64,000 bases of DNA from Leguminivora glycinivorella (Eukaryota > Arthropoda > Insecta > Lepidoptera > Tortricidae). The position numbers were made by a program, and so were the translations under genes. Every line of letters begins with the position of its first letter. Position 1 is the stretch's first letter. The notes under the pieces were generated by a model that worked only from the letters and a program-made list of their open reading frames with translations, did no database searches and had not been told where the DNA came from. Where the stretch lies: positions 6,832,501 to 6,896,500 of the forward strand of contig NC_062982.1 in the NCBI RefSeq assembly GCF_023078275.1, given 5' to 3'. This document shows, piece after piece, positions 35,045-46,984 of the stretch.

Positions 35045-35227
35045 CTTATTATCATAGAAATTTGTAGACCGCATATTGTAGTAAATAACATTCTGAACGA
35101 TAAACTTTCTTGACAAGACTAGTCTTGACAAAACACAAACCTACTTCCCTAATGACAGATTAAAATGGCAAATGATTTTGTTACCATAATTGGACATGAT
35201 TGAAAATATATTAATCTATTGATTACT

Positions 35228-35404
35228 AGCTTTTGCCCGCGGCTTCGCTCGCGTTAGAAAGAGACATAAAGTAGCCTATGTCACTCTCCATCTCTTCAAT
35301 TATCTCCACTTAAAAAACAAGACAATTCGTCGCTCCATTTTACCGTGAAGGACGGACAAACAAACAGACACACACACTTTCCCATTTATAATATTAGTAT
35401 GGAT
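35228..35404 (-). repeat. non-LTR tail family T2 (minus)
   Basis: From CTTTTGCCCGCGGCTTCGCT to TTTATAATATTAGTATGGAT, continuous. Confidence 0.7.
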
Positions 35405-35526
35405 TATAAAAAAACTTGTTTTACTTGTAAACCGTTTATCTGTAAGATTTAATTACATTTCCTATATTTTTGCATGTTCTTGTATGCTTATATAATACTG
35501 TGTATATGATATGTTCTACTGTTATG

Positions 35527-35718
35527 ATAACCTAACCACAAAATGAAAATTTTGAAAAAAAACCCGACTGCGACATAGTGGACCGATTTTCATGAAACAT
35601 GGCTAAGAACACTCCCGACTAACTCAGCTTTCAGACAAAAAAAAACTAAATCTAAATAGGCCCATCCGTTCGGGAGCTACGATGCCACAGACATACACAC
35701 ATGCGTCAGGGGTTAAAA
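35527..35718 (+). repeat. non-LTR tail family T1
   Basis: AACCTAACCACAAAATGAAA, then CCGACTGCGACATAGTGGAC and GCGTCAGGGGTTAAAAATAC. The CAGACA tract is short in this copy. Confidence 0.65.
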
Positions 35719-35944
35719 ATACGTTAAAGAAGCTGTTTATAGTCTGACCAAACTGCTTAGTTTTGCAACGTTTCGAAATGGCAGGATTATAATTTGCCAA
35801 AAGACATGCAGAGTTAAATTGGTTCGACTGTACATTGTACATTATTCAAACTTATGGACGGGAGCGTAATATTATTTGGATTTTTGGAAACACCTTGACA
35901 ATACCTTCTTGGTTTTTTAAATAAGCAGGACAAAACCTTACCGC

Positions 35945-36200
35945 TCAGCCATGACATTGGTCTAAGGCAGCGTTCCCACACTCTCGCTCCAATGTATGGC
36001 CGCCTCTCACGCTGTCACGCTTAGGGACCATCCACACTCATAAGACGCATGTCTCGGGGCGCGCAACGGACGTCTCCGCCACGCCGCCTGAATGTGCAGC
36101 GGGCAGCGGCCATACATTGGAGCGAGACAAAGCGATGGGACTTTTCATTCGCAAATTCAAGCTGTTTTTTAGAAATTTCGTGGCTGGGCCGTTAGACCCG
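35945..36200. repeat. probable foldback element
   Basis: TCTCGCTCCAATGTATGGCC near 35983 pairs with GGCCATACATTGGAGCGAGA near 36109-36128, exactly 20 bases. The outer flanks CGCTCAGCCATGACATT and TTTCGTGGCTGGGCCGTTAG pair imperfectly. GC-rich core. Confidence 0.65.
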
Positions 36201-36455
36201 TTTATGCATTTTTTCCTTATTTGAATCGTTACGACTATTTATTGCCAAGGAGGTTGAAGTCACGACCTTCCTATATTTGTATCGACTTATGGATCCATTT
36301 TTAGCGTTGTGTGTATAAATACTTACCTATACTTAGATTGACCTCTATGATACCTGTATCCTTGTCGGCAAACGGTTCTTGTACCTAAAAACCGAATATT
36401 TATAATGTTACTGTTGAAATGTCTCGGCTCAATGATTTTTTACGAACTAGGGTAC

Positions 36456-36829
36456 TACTGGTCATTTTCCCTAATTCGCCATTTTCATTCACTCGTGAAA
36501 AAAAAATCGTTCATTCGTCAATTGTTAATTCTAGGCGACTCGCCACCTGTATCATAGTCGGGTCACAGTATAATAAAGAGTATCTACTATCGTACAGTAT
36601 GGCCATTCTCGCTTCCCGCTTAAAGTGCCGCCCACCCCCTCTCGGTTACCTCACAGTTACCGCCTGTCAAAAACGTGAACAGTCGACCTGTCGTATGTCA
36701 CTCATACAAGCATAGTACGCGTTCACCTACACGAGCTTAGACTGTGTGCTAGGAACGCGCCTCTTTCATATATTTGATCGCCAGTGTCCGAGGTGTGGTC
36801 GGGTGGCGAATTAGGGAAAATGACCAGTA
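36456..36829. mobile_element. TIR element, about 370 bp
   Basis: ACTGGTCATTTTCCCTAATT (from 36457) and its exact reverse complement (to 36828) give 25-bp perfect TIRs ending in TTCGCCA. The interior is non-coding. Confidence 0.8.
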
Positions 36830-36838
36830 CAGGGTGGC

Positions 36839-37103
36839 TAGCCGAATGGCACAATCGCTCACGAAACGGTCACGAAACGAAGCGCTAGTAGATATCTATC
36901 TCTATCGCGCTTGCGTATTGGCGCGACAGAGCCAGCGGCGTAGTTTGGCGTCGAATGGCAGGCCCCGTAGCGGAATGGCATTTCTACGACGCGAAACGAA
37001 ACGCCGAGAAAGGTAGTCTGACTCTGTCGTGCCAGTACGCAAGAGCGATAGAGATAGATATCTACGAGCGTTTCGTTTCGTGAGCGTTTGTGCCATTCGG
37101 CTA
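36839..37103. mobile_element. GCCGAATGGCA foldback, complete copy
   Basis: The arms GCCGAATGGCAC and GTGCCATTCGGC enclose CGAAACG, a TAGATATCTATCTCTATCGC segment and its inverted partner GCGATAGAGATAGATATCTA. Further copies: 40432-40579, 50428-50580, 49636-49727 and 11250-11372. It directly abuts the element ending at 36829. Confidence 0.8.
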
Positions 37104-37538
37104 TGCACACAGCAGTGCACTAACTCTTTAACATAAGTTTTTTATGTAATACTTGTCAAACTATTTTATGTTTACTCTATCGGTACCGCAATTATATTTA
37201 ATTTAGTCTATGAGATCTAAATGTTATAGATAGAGAAACATTTAGTTTGCCAAGTACAATTATTCGTAATCTAAACTGGAAATTCATAAACCTTATTGTT
37301 AATGCACAAGGTCGTTAATTAGTGTTTGCTGTATGTTTTCTTTAATCTTGTAAGGCCCACCAGACAAATTCTTCCTAATTCGAAACATGTATTGTATGGT
37401 ATTATAGGTCGATTCATGATATGCTGCTATTCGCGGGCGCATATGTTGTGTGAGAATTAACAGTTCAGCGTAGCCCAACATACGCGATAACGCAAGAAAC
37501 ACTGCATGGGTTTCAAAGCCGAGCGCCTTCATAATTAA

Positions 37539-37757
37539 GGCCTGATTTAGACGGCGTGCGAACTCGCATGCCATGCGAGTTTCCACAGATGTCATATAAA
37601 CCATAAATCAAGCAAACGTACATTGCGGGCTGTGAGTCTTTAATCGCAGTTACATCAACAATTTGCCTCACAGCAACCATCAAATACCGCAATGTATTAA
37701 AAACAGGCAAGTAACAATCAGTACAAAATCGAGTTCTCGTACCGTCTAAATGGGCCC
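37539..37757. mobile_element. MITE with GGCC/TTTAGACGG ends, second copy
   Basis: Starts GGCCTGATTTAGACGGCGTG and ends CCGTCTAAATGGGCCC. Shares CATTGCGGGCTGT and CAACCATCAAATACCGCAAT with 13673-13814 but has a longer interior. Confidence 0.75.
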
Positions 37758-37758
37758 T

Positions 37759-38315
37759 AAAGCTCGGCCACACATGCGCGTTTTGAGAGCGTAGGCGTAG
37801 CGTTAGCGGAGAGCAATGATAGCGGTGCGCCGGACGGACGCTGGCGTTGCGCCCAGCGGACGCCGGTGGGAACTAACGAGCGCGGATTGCGAGCGGAATG
37901 CGCGCGGATTGCTAGCAGAATGCGCGCGCATTCAGCGCTCGTTCCGCTCCACTGAGGCTACGCTATCAAAACGCTTTATGTGTGGCGGAGGCTTTAAAGA
38001 CACACTCTGAAGCGGAGCGTTCGAACTCAAGACACTTGTGTGAGCTTCAATTGTTTGATATGCACGCTGTGCGCCCCGCCCCGCTGTACGCCCAATATGC
38101 GCGACACGAGCGTGCACGCCCGTTTTGATAAGCGTTAGCGTTGCGCCGGTGCGCGCGAACCGCTCGCAATCCGCGCGCATTCCGCTCGCTATCCGCGCTC
38201 GTTAGTTCCCACCGGCGTCCGCTGGGCGCAACGCCAGCGTCCTCCGGCGCACCGCTGACGCTCCGCTGACGCCTAACTGATACGATCTCAAAACGCGCAT
38301 GTGTGGCCGAGCTTT
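37759..38315. mobile_element. GC-rich foldback element with exact 30-bp TIRs
   Basis: The left 37759-37788 (AAAGCTCGGCCACACATGCG then CGTTTTGAGA) is the exact reverse complement of 38286-38315. Pairing continues inward for well over 100 bp (GCGTTGCGCCCAGCGGACGC; GGTGGGAACTAACGAGCGCG). It stands out from the AT-rich surroundings and has no coding frame of note. It begins one base after the MITE ending at 37757. Confidence 0.9.
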
Positions 38316-39209
38316 AAGAGTCGGATTTATCTGGACGTATGCGGTTTAATGCCGGACGCTTTCGGCGTCCTCATATTAAAGAGTCGTCAACTGTAGCAGT
38401 TAAAAGCCGGACGCCTTCATAATTAAAGAGTCGAGCGCTCACCCGACGTTTCAATGCTCGCGATCTACATATAAATTGATTAAGAATAAATGAGACAAAT
38501 GAAATGCTACCTTATTTGGTTCATGAAAGGTTTTAATTAGGTTGAAACGTAATGTACATTATAATGCTCATTGGGCCCTACTAGATTATAATTAAGTTTG
38601 TGACTGATTCAAGTGATATAGTTAGCCATACTCTGCCTCACAATTTGTTTTGCTGTACATACAATTATTATTTATTTTTGCTAAGTTTGACATTACGGGA
38701 GTCTCGAATCATGATTAATGTTACATTTTCCATGTTAATATAAAAATATTGCAATATTATTGTGGTTTTATTCCTTCAACCCTTTACTTCTTGTCATTTT
38801 AATGTCGTAAAATAAACATCAATTTTATTTCGTTTGAACTCACGGCATTCCCATGCAGACCCATGGGTGACTAGTCAAGATGTCAATAATGACAAAGACA
38901 GACTACCATTTTGATCGCAAACGACTTGACTAGGCTACGTACAGCGGAGCAGTAAGTAGTAAATACAAAATATGATACAGGTCAAAGATGCGCACAAACA
39001 TGACCTGTTTCCCAACTGACCTCAGGGGTCGGTAATGACCTCGGGTCACTGCCATATACAGAGGAAGATGACACTTGGCTATTTATAACATACGTCACCG
39101 GTCCCTCATTAGCGCGCGAAGCAGCCACCGAGAAGGCGGGTACAAAAGGTAGGCATTGTAATGTAAGGTTTTGCTCGTCATTATGCGAAGCTGTGGTTCT
39201 CATACATAC

Positions 39210-39466
39210 GTACAGTCAACCAGTTGGAACCCTAGGCCACTCTACAACCATGACAAAATGACAAGCAGTAAGAGATTTATTACAATCTGATTTACAATTC
39301 ACTATGACATAGTTCTACAGTGGCCTAGGGTTAACCAATTGGAACCCTAGGCCACTGTAGAACTATGTCATAGTGACGTATTAAATCAAATTGTAAGAAA
39401 TTTCTTACTGCTTGTCAATTTGACACGGTTGTAGAGTGGCCTAGGGTTCCAATTGGTTGACTGTAC
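39210..39466. mobile_element. palindromic dimer of the GTACAGTCAACC MITE
   Basis: Two copies of the 138-bp unit at 32793 are joined head to head, meeting near GGGTTAACCAATTGGAACCC at about 39329-39348. The outer ends GTACAGTCAACCAGTTGGAA and TTCCAATTGGTTGACTGTAC are near-perfect reverse complements. Confidence 0.85.
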
Positions 39467-39470
39467 ATTA

Positions 39471-40374
39471 CGAGGGACGTTCAAAAAGTAATGAGAATGG
39501 ATATGTTCCTGTATCTTGATTTAATTTTTCTTAACTTGTCCATGTAGCAGTACTCATTAAAGTGAAATTGCATAATTCAAATTTTTACTACTTTCATTTG
39601 TTTTTCTTTGATATGTAAATAATTGACACAAGGTGGGGGATGAAAATTTTCAGTAAAATAAGAGCATGTTTTCATGAATATTTGACATGTCGTGAGTTCA
39701 TTTCTGACATGAATATCAAAAATAATCATACTTTAAATTAAAGCTGGGTTTATCCTTTGTTAGTAACATCAATAAAAAAAGTTCGTATAGATACATTTTC
39801 AAACGGTATGGTATCCAAAAAAACTCTAGGTGCTGTTTTGGGTCATGTTCACGATTTTTACAGATTATCACGAAAATTGAGAATATAGATTGGAAACAAA
39901 ATTACATTAGTATTAAAGAAGAACATACAATTATTTTAATATTAAAAAAATGATTAGTTACAATAAGAACATTTTAAACAAACAAATAATAATATTTTTG
40001 GCCTTCAAAATGACAGTCGACAGGGCCGAACCCTCAAATTGCCGAGGGTGCTGCTCAAGTTAGTGTATTTAAAGCTACAAGTGACATACCTAATATTGAA
40101 GGTAATATAAGGATCATTAATATTTTATACCCAACCTTTAAATAAAATTGTAAAATAATCGCTACTCTGAAGTATAATGAAGTGAAGTGCTTACTGACAT
40201 GGTATTTAGACTATCGTTAAGATTTTAATTTTTAAAGGGGGCAAAAAAATAATAATTGAAAAAATTAAATATGTAAATAAATCACAAAAGAGTTACTTTT
40301 AATTATAAAAATATAAGGATACTTACATTCTTATGTTTTAATACTCATTATCATTACTTATTGAACGCCCCTCG
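39471..40374. mobile_element. mariner-type non-autonomous element
   Basis: The left end CGAGGGACGTTCAAAAAGTA and the right end TACTTATTGAACGCCCCTCG are inverted. TA flanks both sides (39469-39470, 40375-40376). CGAGGG..TTCAAAAAGT ends with TA duplications fit Tc1/mariner elements. The 904-bp interior has no transposase frame and is AT-rich, so it would depend on another copy. It sits 4 bp after the palindromic dimer. Confidence 0.8.
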
Positions 40375-40431
40375 TATACTCACGCCCATAGTAAGTACCT
40401 ACTGCACATACCTACTACAAAAAGTACTGGG

Positions 40432-40579
40432 TGGCTAGCCGAATGGCACAATCGCTCACGAAACGCTCACGAAACGAAGCGCTAGTAGATATCTATCTCT
40501 ATCGCGCTTGCGTATTGGCGCAACAGAGCCAGCGGCGTATCGCTTTCGTTTGACGTCGGAGAAATGCCATCCGGCTACG
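40432..40579. repeat. GCCGAATGGCA foldback, partial
   Basis: GTGGCTAGCCGAATGGCACA to AGCCAGCGGCGTAT closely matches 36834-36945, followed by GAAATGCCATCCGGCTACGG. Confidence 0.75.
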
Positions 40580-40849
40580 GGGCCTGATATTCATGCGTAA
40601 ATCTGATATGAACTATTCCAGTATATTGCGGGTTTTACTTTCTAAACTGCATCACGAAAAATAAAAATCTAGGTTTAACAAATATTATTGGAACACTGTC
40701 AGGTTTTTGTAGCTTTTATTTGGCAAAAATTGTTAGGTCTAACGGGGGTGGAGAAATCGAAAACACTGGGTATAAAATACAGGTGGTTCGAGTCATTAAA
40801 TACAGGGAATATTTTTCGGGCGAGAAGCATATTCAGATTTGATAACCTC

Positions 40850-41100
40850 ACCTAACCACAAAATTAAAATTTTGAAAAAACCCCCGATCGCGACATAGTA
40901 GACTGGTTTTCATGAAACATGGCTAAGAACACTCCCGACTTACTCAGCTTTCAGACAAAAAAAACTAAATCCAAATCTATTCATCCGTTCTGGAGCTACG
41001 ATGCCACAGACAGACACACACACAGACAGACAGACAGACACACACACAGACAGACACGTCAAAATTATAACACTTGTCGTTTTTGCGTCGGGTGTTAAAA
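40850..41100 (+). repeat. non-LTR tail family T1 with expanded CAGA tract
   Basis: CCTAACCACAAAATTAAAAT opens and GTTTTTGCGTCGGGTGTTAA closes it. The CAGACAGACACACACACAGA stretch is about twice as long as in the other copies. Confidence 0.7.
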
Positions 41101-41633
41101 ATATTAAGTGGCATGATTGTATAGTTGGGTTACCTTTATATTATTTGTAATTCGGCCATATTCAAAATTATGATAAAATATCAGACCGTCCCTATCGAAC
41201 TTACAAATAGTGCTATCAAGTACTTCAGTCTACATCTGCTACGGGCTACGCGGGATTAGATTTCGTAGCATATCCGAGTGAAAGCATACGAGCCGGTTCA
41301 ATTAGCGTAGCGAGCTCTACGAATGGACTAATGCACTACATCTTACGATGAAGTGCACTTGGTAATCCGTTTTCCAGATGTACTATGTGTTTTAAATTAA
41401 AGGTGAAGGAATGCTTGGCGCCTTTGCTTTGATTTAAACTACCCACCTATAAGATTATTGGCGAGTTAAAAAAATGAAATAAAACGGAAAAAAATGTAGC
41501 ATAATAATATCCTAACAATACGTACATACCCGACGTATTGTTAGGATAGTTTGGTAAAGGTAAAGGAGAAACATCAGAAAATAAACGGATAAAGGGGTTT
41601 GTAATATTTTTCATCGTACGACCGATCTTACTT

Positions 41634-41893
41634 GACGACCGGTCTGGCCTAGCGCGTAGTGACTAGTGACCCTGCCTGCTAAGCCGCGGTCCCGGGTTCG
41701 AATCCCGGTCAGGGCATTTATTTGTGTGACGAGGACACATATTTGTTCCGGAGTCATGGATGTTTTCTATGTATATAAGTATGTATTTATCTATATAAGT
41801 AAGTATATCGTCGCCTAACACCCATAGTACAAGCGTTGCTTAGTTTGGGGCTAGGTTGATCTGTATAAAGTGTCCCCCAATATTTATTTATAT
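41634..41893 (+). mobile_element. tRNA-derived SINE, tail type A
   Basis: GACGACCGGTCTGGCCTAGC, an 8-base duplication in the head (TAGTGACTAGTGACC), B-box GGTTCGAATCCCGGTCAGGG, then GCTTAGTTTGGGGCTAGGTT and CCCCCAATATTTATTTATAT. Confidence 0.85.
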
Positions 41894-42643
41894 ATTTTTA
41901 TTTATTTATTTGCTTAGCCTCCCCTTAACCAACGCCATTTGAGAGCTACGTGTGGGAAAATCAGTATGTAATGAAAAGGATCTATGAACCAAAGCATAGG
42001 ACTCGTCTAGCGACCTTACTGCAGTTATTGCATTGATTTTTTTATACCTAAATAGGTACATACCGACCTAGTCATATCGTCAACCTTGTCATGACAAACT
42101 TGCCCTTCTAGGCCGCTAATACCTAAATACCTACGTGTCTACTATCCACTAAAGGCCCGTAAAGGTCGCCGATGCAGCGCCATCGAGGGTCTCTTGACCT
42201 TGTCCGATCACTGAAGCAGACATCTACGAGTTTGTTAATAGGTCAAAGGTCACGGGGTTAAAAAAACCTTAGGGTAGGTAGGAAAAATTAAAATTTGATT
42301 TTTTTACGAGCAAGCATATCTATCATAGATAGGTAGGTAGAAACTGAGGTTATTTAGAACTTAAAACAATCCTATAGGTAGTATAGGTATATATATCAAC
42401 AAAGTTCATATTTATTGAAAAACTGAAATGTGAAAAAATCGCTATCAAGTGTAAGTAATTTTAAGTGCCGTGTACGTGTAGATTTAGCTTCATCCGTCTC
42501 CGGTTGCTGATACTGCAAAGACCGTAATATTGTAGTTTGATCCGGTCTAGTACAATACAATAGTACAGTCACCAGCAATAATATGTTACACATCGAAAGC
42601 CGCAAAAATATCTGATACGGTTTAATGTCTAACTATAAGAACC

Positions 42644-43056
42644 TGTTACTATAGCGTGTGACACTGGCTTTACGCCTAACGCGTCTCAGAGAGGCGGCAC
42701 GAGTCAAGAGAGAGATAGACGACTCCCTAAGAGAACCAATCGAGGTAGACCCCCGGCTCGCTTCCTGACGGACTAAGCCGCGGGTCAACCTTAGCTGGTT
42801 ATTGTGTGCAACTAGCTTCGTTCAAAACACGTAGCGGCTGGCAGCGCGGCGTTTTCGTCAGACAGTGGCCGTTAGCTTTCACTCGAGAACGCACGCGTAT
42901 CCGCACGACCCTTTTGTCTTATTTTTATTGTGTTAGAATGTGTAAAGTTAAACTGTTATGTTACTTTAACTAAAATATAGCTTGGATTCATTAAACCGTT
43001 GTTGTTACTCTAAAACGTCCCGCTATATTACATATTTTTGGTGCCTAATAGTAACA
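42644..43056. mobile_element. possible solo LTR
   Basis: Begins TGTTACTAT and ends ATAGTAACA, an exact 9-bp inverted terminal repeat with TG..CA boundaries, 413 bp apart. It is GC-richer than its flanks in the first half, with AT-rich sequence and CATTAAACCGTTGTTGTTAC in the second. No target duplication was found and no second LTR is present in the window. Confidence 0.4.
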
Positions 43057-43977
43057 TGTTATTTCTGGTACCTCATCTCATCATCATCATCTTGTATCCG
43101 ACAAAGGCGACTCTATCAACAATTATTGTCCGCATAATGGAATGCTCTGATGTGGCTCGCAAACCCAAACTTGGTCTTGAAGATCACAGCACGAAGCGCA
43201 CAGTGGAGTGGAGTGGTTGCGGGCATACTGTGCCTACATGTACCTAGACGAATTTACGAAGCATTTTCACTTTAGCTATGCGATATGTGAGCTTTAAAGG
43301 GTTTACAATTTTCCTAAAAGAGACAAAAGAGCATCAGCAGCGTTAACGTTGCCCCGTCGAGCCATCTCGCACGACTTTTGAAATCTGATTACGGGCTTTA
43401 TTCGGAATATGAACTATCTAACGGATATTAAAAATATATTGGTTATTTATTTATTTAAAATGTAAATCAGACAAGGCATGTACTTGCTAATGTTTTTTAG
43501 TGTGCACCATATATCGCACTCACACAAGTGTAAGGCCGATATTACACTATCGTAGAAATATGATAGACAACATGCCGTCAAAGATATACATTTATATGTA
43601 TATTATGATAATATAATTTGGGCCTTACTCACTACCCATATTAACGCATATAAGTGTGTTGCTTAATAATTTCGCTGCGGCAATCGCAGTCATACTTTTC
43701 GAGGTTCAATCGATCTTAAGCCGCAGTGAAAGTTCTATACCGCTACATCACATGGCGACCCTGCTGTGCAGCCTTCTATTGGACTGTGCTCTGTTTTTTG
43801 TTCACTGCGTTACCCCGGGGCTGAGTTGAGTTAAAATGTGGCCACTCATCCCTTTGAGTAAAAAGCTGGCTCCGCCCTTGAAAAGTTTACGTAACTTCTG
43901 CGTGCAGTTGACTGATGACCATCTGATGACTGGTGAACGTTGAGGGAACATACCGGAAGCCATATTGTGTACGTTGC

Positions 43978-44094
43978 CAAGCGCGGATCCAGCTTCGTGC
44001 CCAGGAGGGGGGGTCACGTGGTCTATTTGTATGGCCAACCTAGGCTCCAGGGGAGGGTCATGACCCCCATGACCCCCCCCTGGATCCGCGCATG
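43978..44094. repeat. repeat with CGCGGATCCAG ends
   Basis: CGCGGATCCAGCTTCGTGCC at the left and CCCCTGGATCCGCGCATG at the right are inverted, enclosing GGGGTCA and GACCCCC blocks. I recall similar units as frequent in insect genomes. Confidence 0.65.
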
Positions 44095-44726
44095 TACGTT
44101 GCATTGGTATTGTATTTTCTTTTCTGAAGGTGGCCCACGTCTGACGAGCGATGCACTTTGCGCTCGACTCGACGTGAGTATGAGTATCCGTTTGCTTCGC
44201 TAAAGACTAAAGAGCTACTTTTATCGTATTTAGTAAGTAGTTCAAAAATGCGTTCATGCAGTGGATCTAACTTGAGCCTGGGTTTATTGATTGATGACTA
44301 TATTAGAATATTCGTTTATTTTGGGAATAATGGACTATGACAAAGAAGAGTACATGGAAATCAAAAGTGGCAGCTCAGTAGTGTCGTTCCTTTTAAATAA
44401 TTTTTAACCGTCGCCTCAAATCTCTCAAGAAGGACGGTTCTCAAGTCGTCTGTATGTTTTTTTTAAATTTTATTTTTTATGTTTGTTTCTCGATATCTCC
44501 GTCGTTATTGGACCGATTTTGAAAAATTTTTTTTTGATTGAATGTATATGCATACAGATTGGTCCCATTTTTCTCAGAACCCAGTTCTGATGATGGGATC
44601 CTGGAGAAATCGAGGGAACTCCTCGAATCTGAAAGGCATACATATGGTGATTTTGTGTTTTTAAAGGAACAGCATGCATTTAGGTACGGAACAGTGACAT
44701 TTGGTGCAGTGGAACTGCTGATGATT

Positions 44727-46984
44727 TTTTTTTATTTTTTATTTTTTCTTTATTAAGGAAAACAAACAGCATTATATAATACATTGTAAATCGTACATTT
44801 AGGTGGATCATAAGCCAATGAAGTTTTCACTAATAGGTAACACTTATGTGTAAAAGTATGCACAAAGTTATAAATTTAAGCTAGTGTAACATAAGTTACT
44901 TTAGTACAAAACGTTACAAAATTATTATTTTTTGATACAAATGCATGCTAAAACTTAATTATAAAGTATTTCTAATCGTGTTTACATAACTAGTATACTT
45001 TTGATGAAAGATATCGGTATGGCTATACATAGTATTATGGGTGGAGCAGGCTCTTATAGTAAAACGATTTGTTGAGTAATTATTCCTACATGGCTTTACA
45101 GCAAAGGTATTTTTGGAGCGAGTACGCAGACCGGAGCATTTAAGAGATATGTTACTTAATAGATATGGAGAATCAACAATATTATTGATAATTTTATAAA
45201 GTAAGATCTGGTCACTGTGTTCTCTACGTTTCTGCAAGGGTACAATATCGTTGAATGTAACATTCTTAAATTTAGTTTTCAGACGATTTATGAATTTCTT
45301 TTGAATGCGTTCAATTGAGTTAATATAACAATGATATTGTGGGTTCCACGTCGTAGATACATATTCTAATTGAGACCGTACAAGTGTTTTATATAAAATT
45401 TTAAGAGTATTACAGTTTTTAAAATCACTTCCTTGTCTAAATATGAATCCCAACATTTTATAAGCTTTCGCGGTAATTTTCTGAATATGAGATGAGAATA
45501 GCAATTCCTGATCTAGTTGTATTCCCAGGTCCCTGATCTCAGTTACCTCTCTAAGTTTAGTGTTTAGTAAATTATAGTTATAAATAATAGGTTTACGTTT
45601 TCGAGAATAAGAAATAAAGGAACATTTATCAACATTCAAAACCAGCTTATTGTTAACACAATATTCTCCCAGGCGGTTCAAATCCTGTTGAAGTTCTAAG
45701 CAATCTTGTTCGTTCTTAATTATTTTAAAGATTTTGGTATCATCTGCGTAAAGTAGAATTTGAGAGTTTAATATACAATTAGTGACATCATTTATAAATA
45801 TATTAAACAGCAGGGGTCCAAGGTGGGAACCTTGAGGGACACCTGAAGAAATGGGAACGAAACTAGATAGGTAACCCTTCACCGCTACAGCTTGACTTCT
45901 ATTATGTAAATACGATTCGAGCCATCTCAGAAGATCGCCATGTATACCGACCGCTTCTAGCTTTTTTAATAACAACAAGTGGGAAATTTTATCAAAGGCC
46001 TTCGAGTAGTCGGTATACACTGCGTCCACCTGATAGCCGTTACTCATGGCTTCAAGGACAATGTCAAGAAATTCACACAAATTAGACTCTGTCGAGCGAC
46101 CACTCACAAAACCATGTTGATGGGGAGTCAATAAGGGTTTAACAGCTGGAAACAATTGATCGTAAACGATTTTTTCAAAGAGTTTGGGAATCACTGATAA
46201 TTTAGAAATACCGCGATAATTCTTGACATTGTGTTTGTCTCCATTTTTGTGGATGGGTACAACCAGAGATCTCTTCCACGTATCTGGTAAGATTCCCTGT
46301 TTAAACGAAAGTGTAAATAATATTGACAGTGGTAAAGCTAATTGCTTTGAACATTTTTTTAGAAATACGGGATGAAGTCCATCGGGGCCCATACCTTTTG
46401 ATACGTCAAGTCGTGCTAAATATCTTTCGACGGTGCTAGGGCTAGTGTCTATTGTACTAATCAAAATGTTATTACTTTCCGATACAGGTTGCGGGCTATC
46501 AGCAATATGAGTAGTATCGTTTTCAAATACTGACTGAAAAAATGTATTGAATACGTTTGCCATACTTTGACCATCCGATGCTACGCAACTATTCAAGTAT
46601 ATTGAGTCAGGTATATCGTTGTTACCCTGCTTGGATTTAATAAATGACCAAAATTGTTTAGAATTGTATTTTATATTACTCTCTGCGCGCGATATGAACA
46701 AATCGTAGCAAGCTTTTTCAAGATTTTTGACTTCACGTCTCAATGATGAAAATGAATTGTAATCACTCTGTCGGTTATAAATTTTCCATTTTTTATGAAA
46801 TTTAAGTTTTTTCTGTATTAATTTAATTAATTCTTTATTAAACCAAACCGGGTATTTATGATTATCTGTAATTAATTTTGAGGGTATGTGTTTATCTAAC
46901 ACGCCATCAATGACGCGATAAAAAATTTGAACTGCCTCTTCTACGTTTTTTTTATTAAGTTGCGAGTCCCAGTCTATTTCGACG
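44727..46984 (-). mobile_element. 5'-truncated non-LTR retrotransposon
   Basis: About 2.26 kb on the minus strand: reverse transcriptase frame, 230-bp 3' UTR with AATAAA, and an A-rich end (poly-T at 44727 on the + strand). The endonuclease and any ORF1 are missing at the 5' side, where it meets satellite sequence at about 46984. No obvious target duplication. Confidence 0.85.
44959..46984 (-). CDS. non-LTR reverse transcriptase (ORF2 C-terminal part)
   Basis: An unbroken frame of about 675 codons. The residues counted here start at the first codon of the continuous frame at 47004, a TTG inside flanking satellite DNA, so the true element part starts near residue 8. Seen: MGPDGLHPVFLKK around 205-217, KNGDKHNVKNYRGIS around 253-266, QHGFVSGRST around 296-305, YTDYSKAFD 330-338, SGVPQGSHLGP 387-397, YADDTK 419-424 (catalytic Asp pair), then thumb/connection sequence with NKLVLNVDKC. 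This is an RNA-dependent DNA polymerase for target-primed reverse transcription, Jockey/CR1-like by motif style. The endonuclease domain is absent. Lack of stops suggests recent insertion, but the copy is not autonomous. Confidence 0.88.

Noticed and set aside
36774..37120. Small proteins on both strands
   Set aside because: They lie within the GCCGAATGGCA foldback and read similarly on both strands because of the palindrome.
37816..38180. Arg/Ala-rich proteins on both strands
   Set aside because: GC-rich palindromic element; the frames are incidental.
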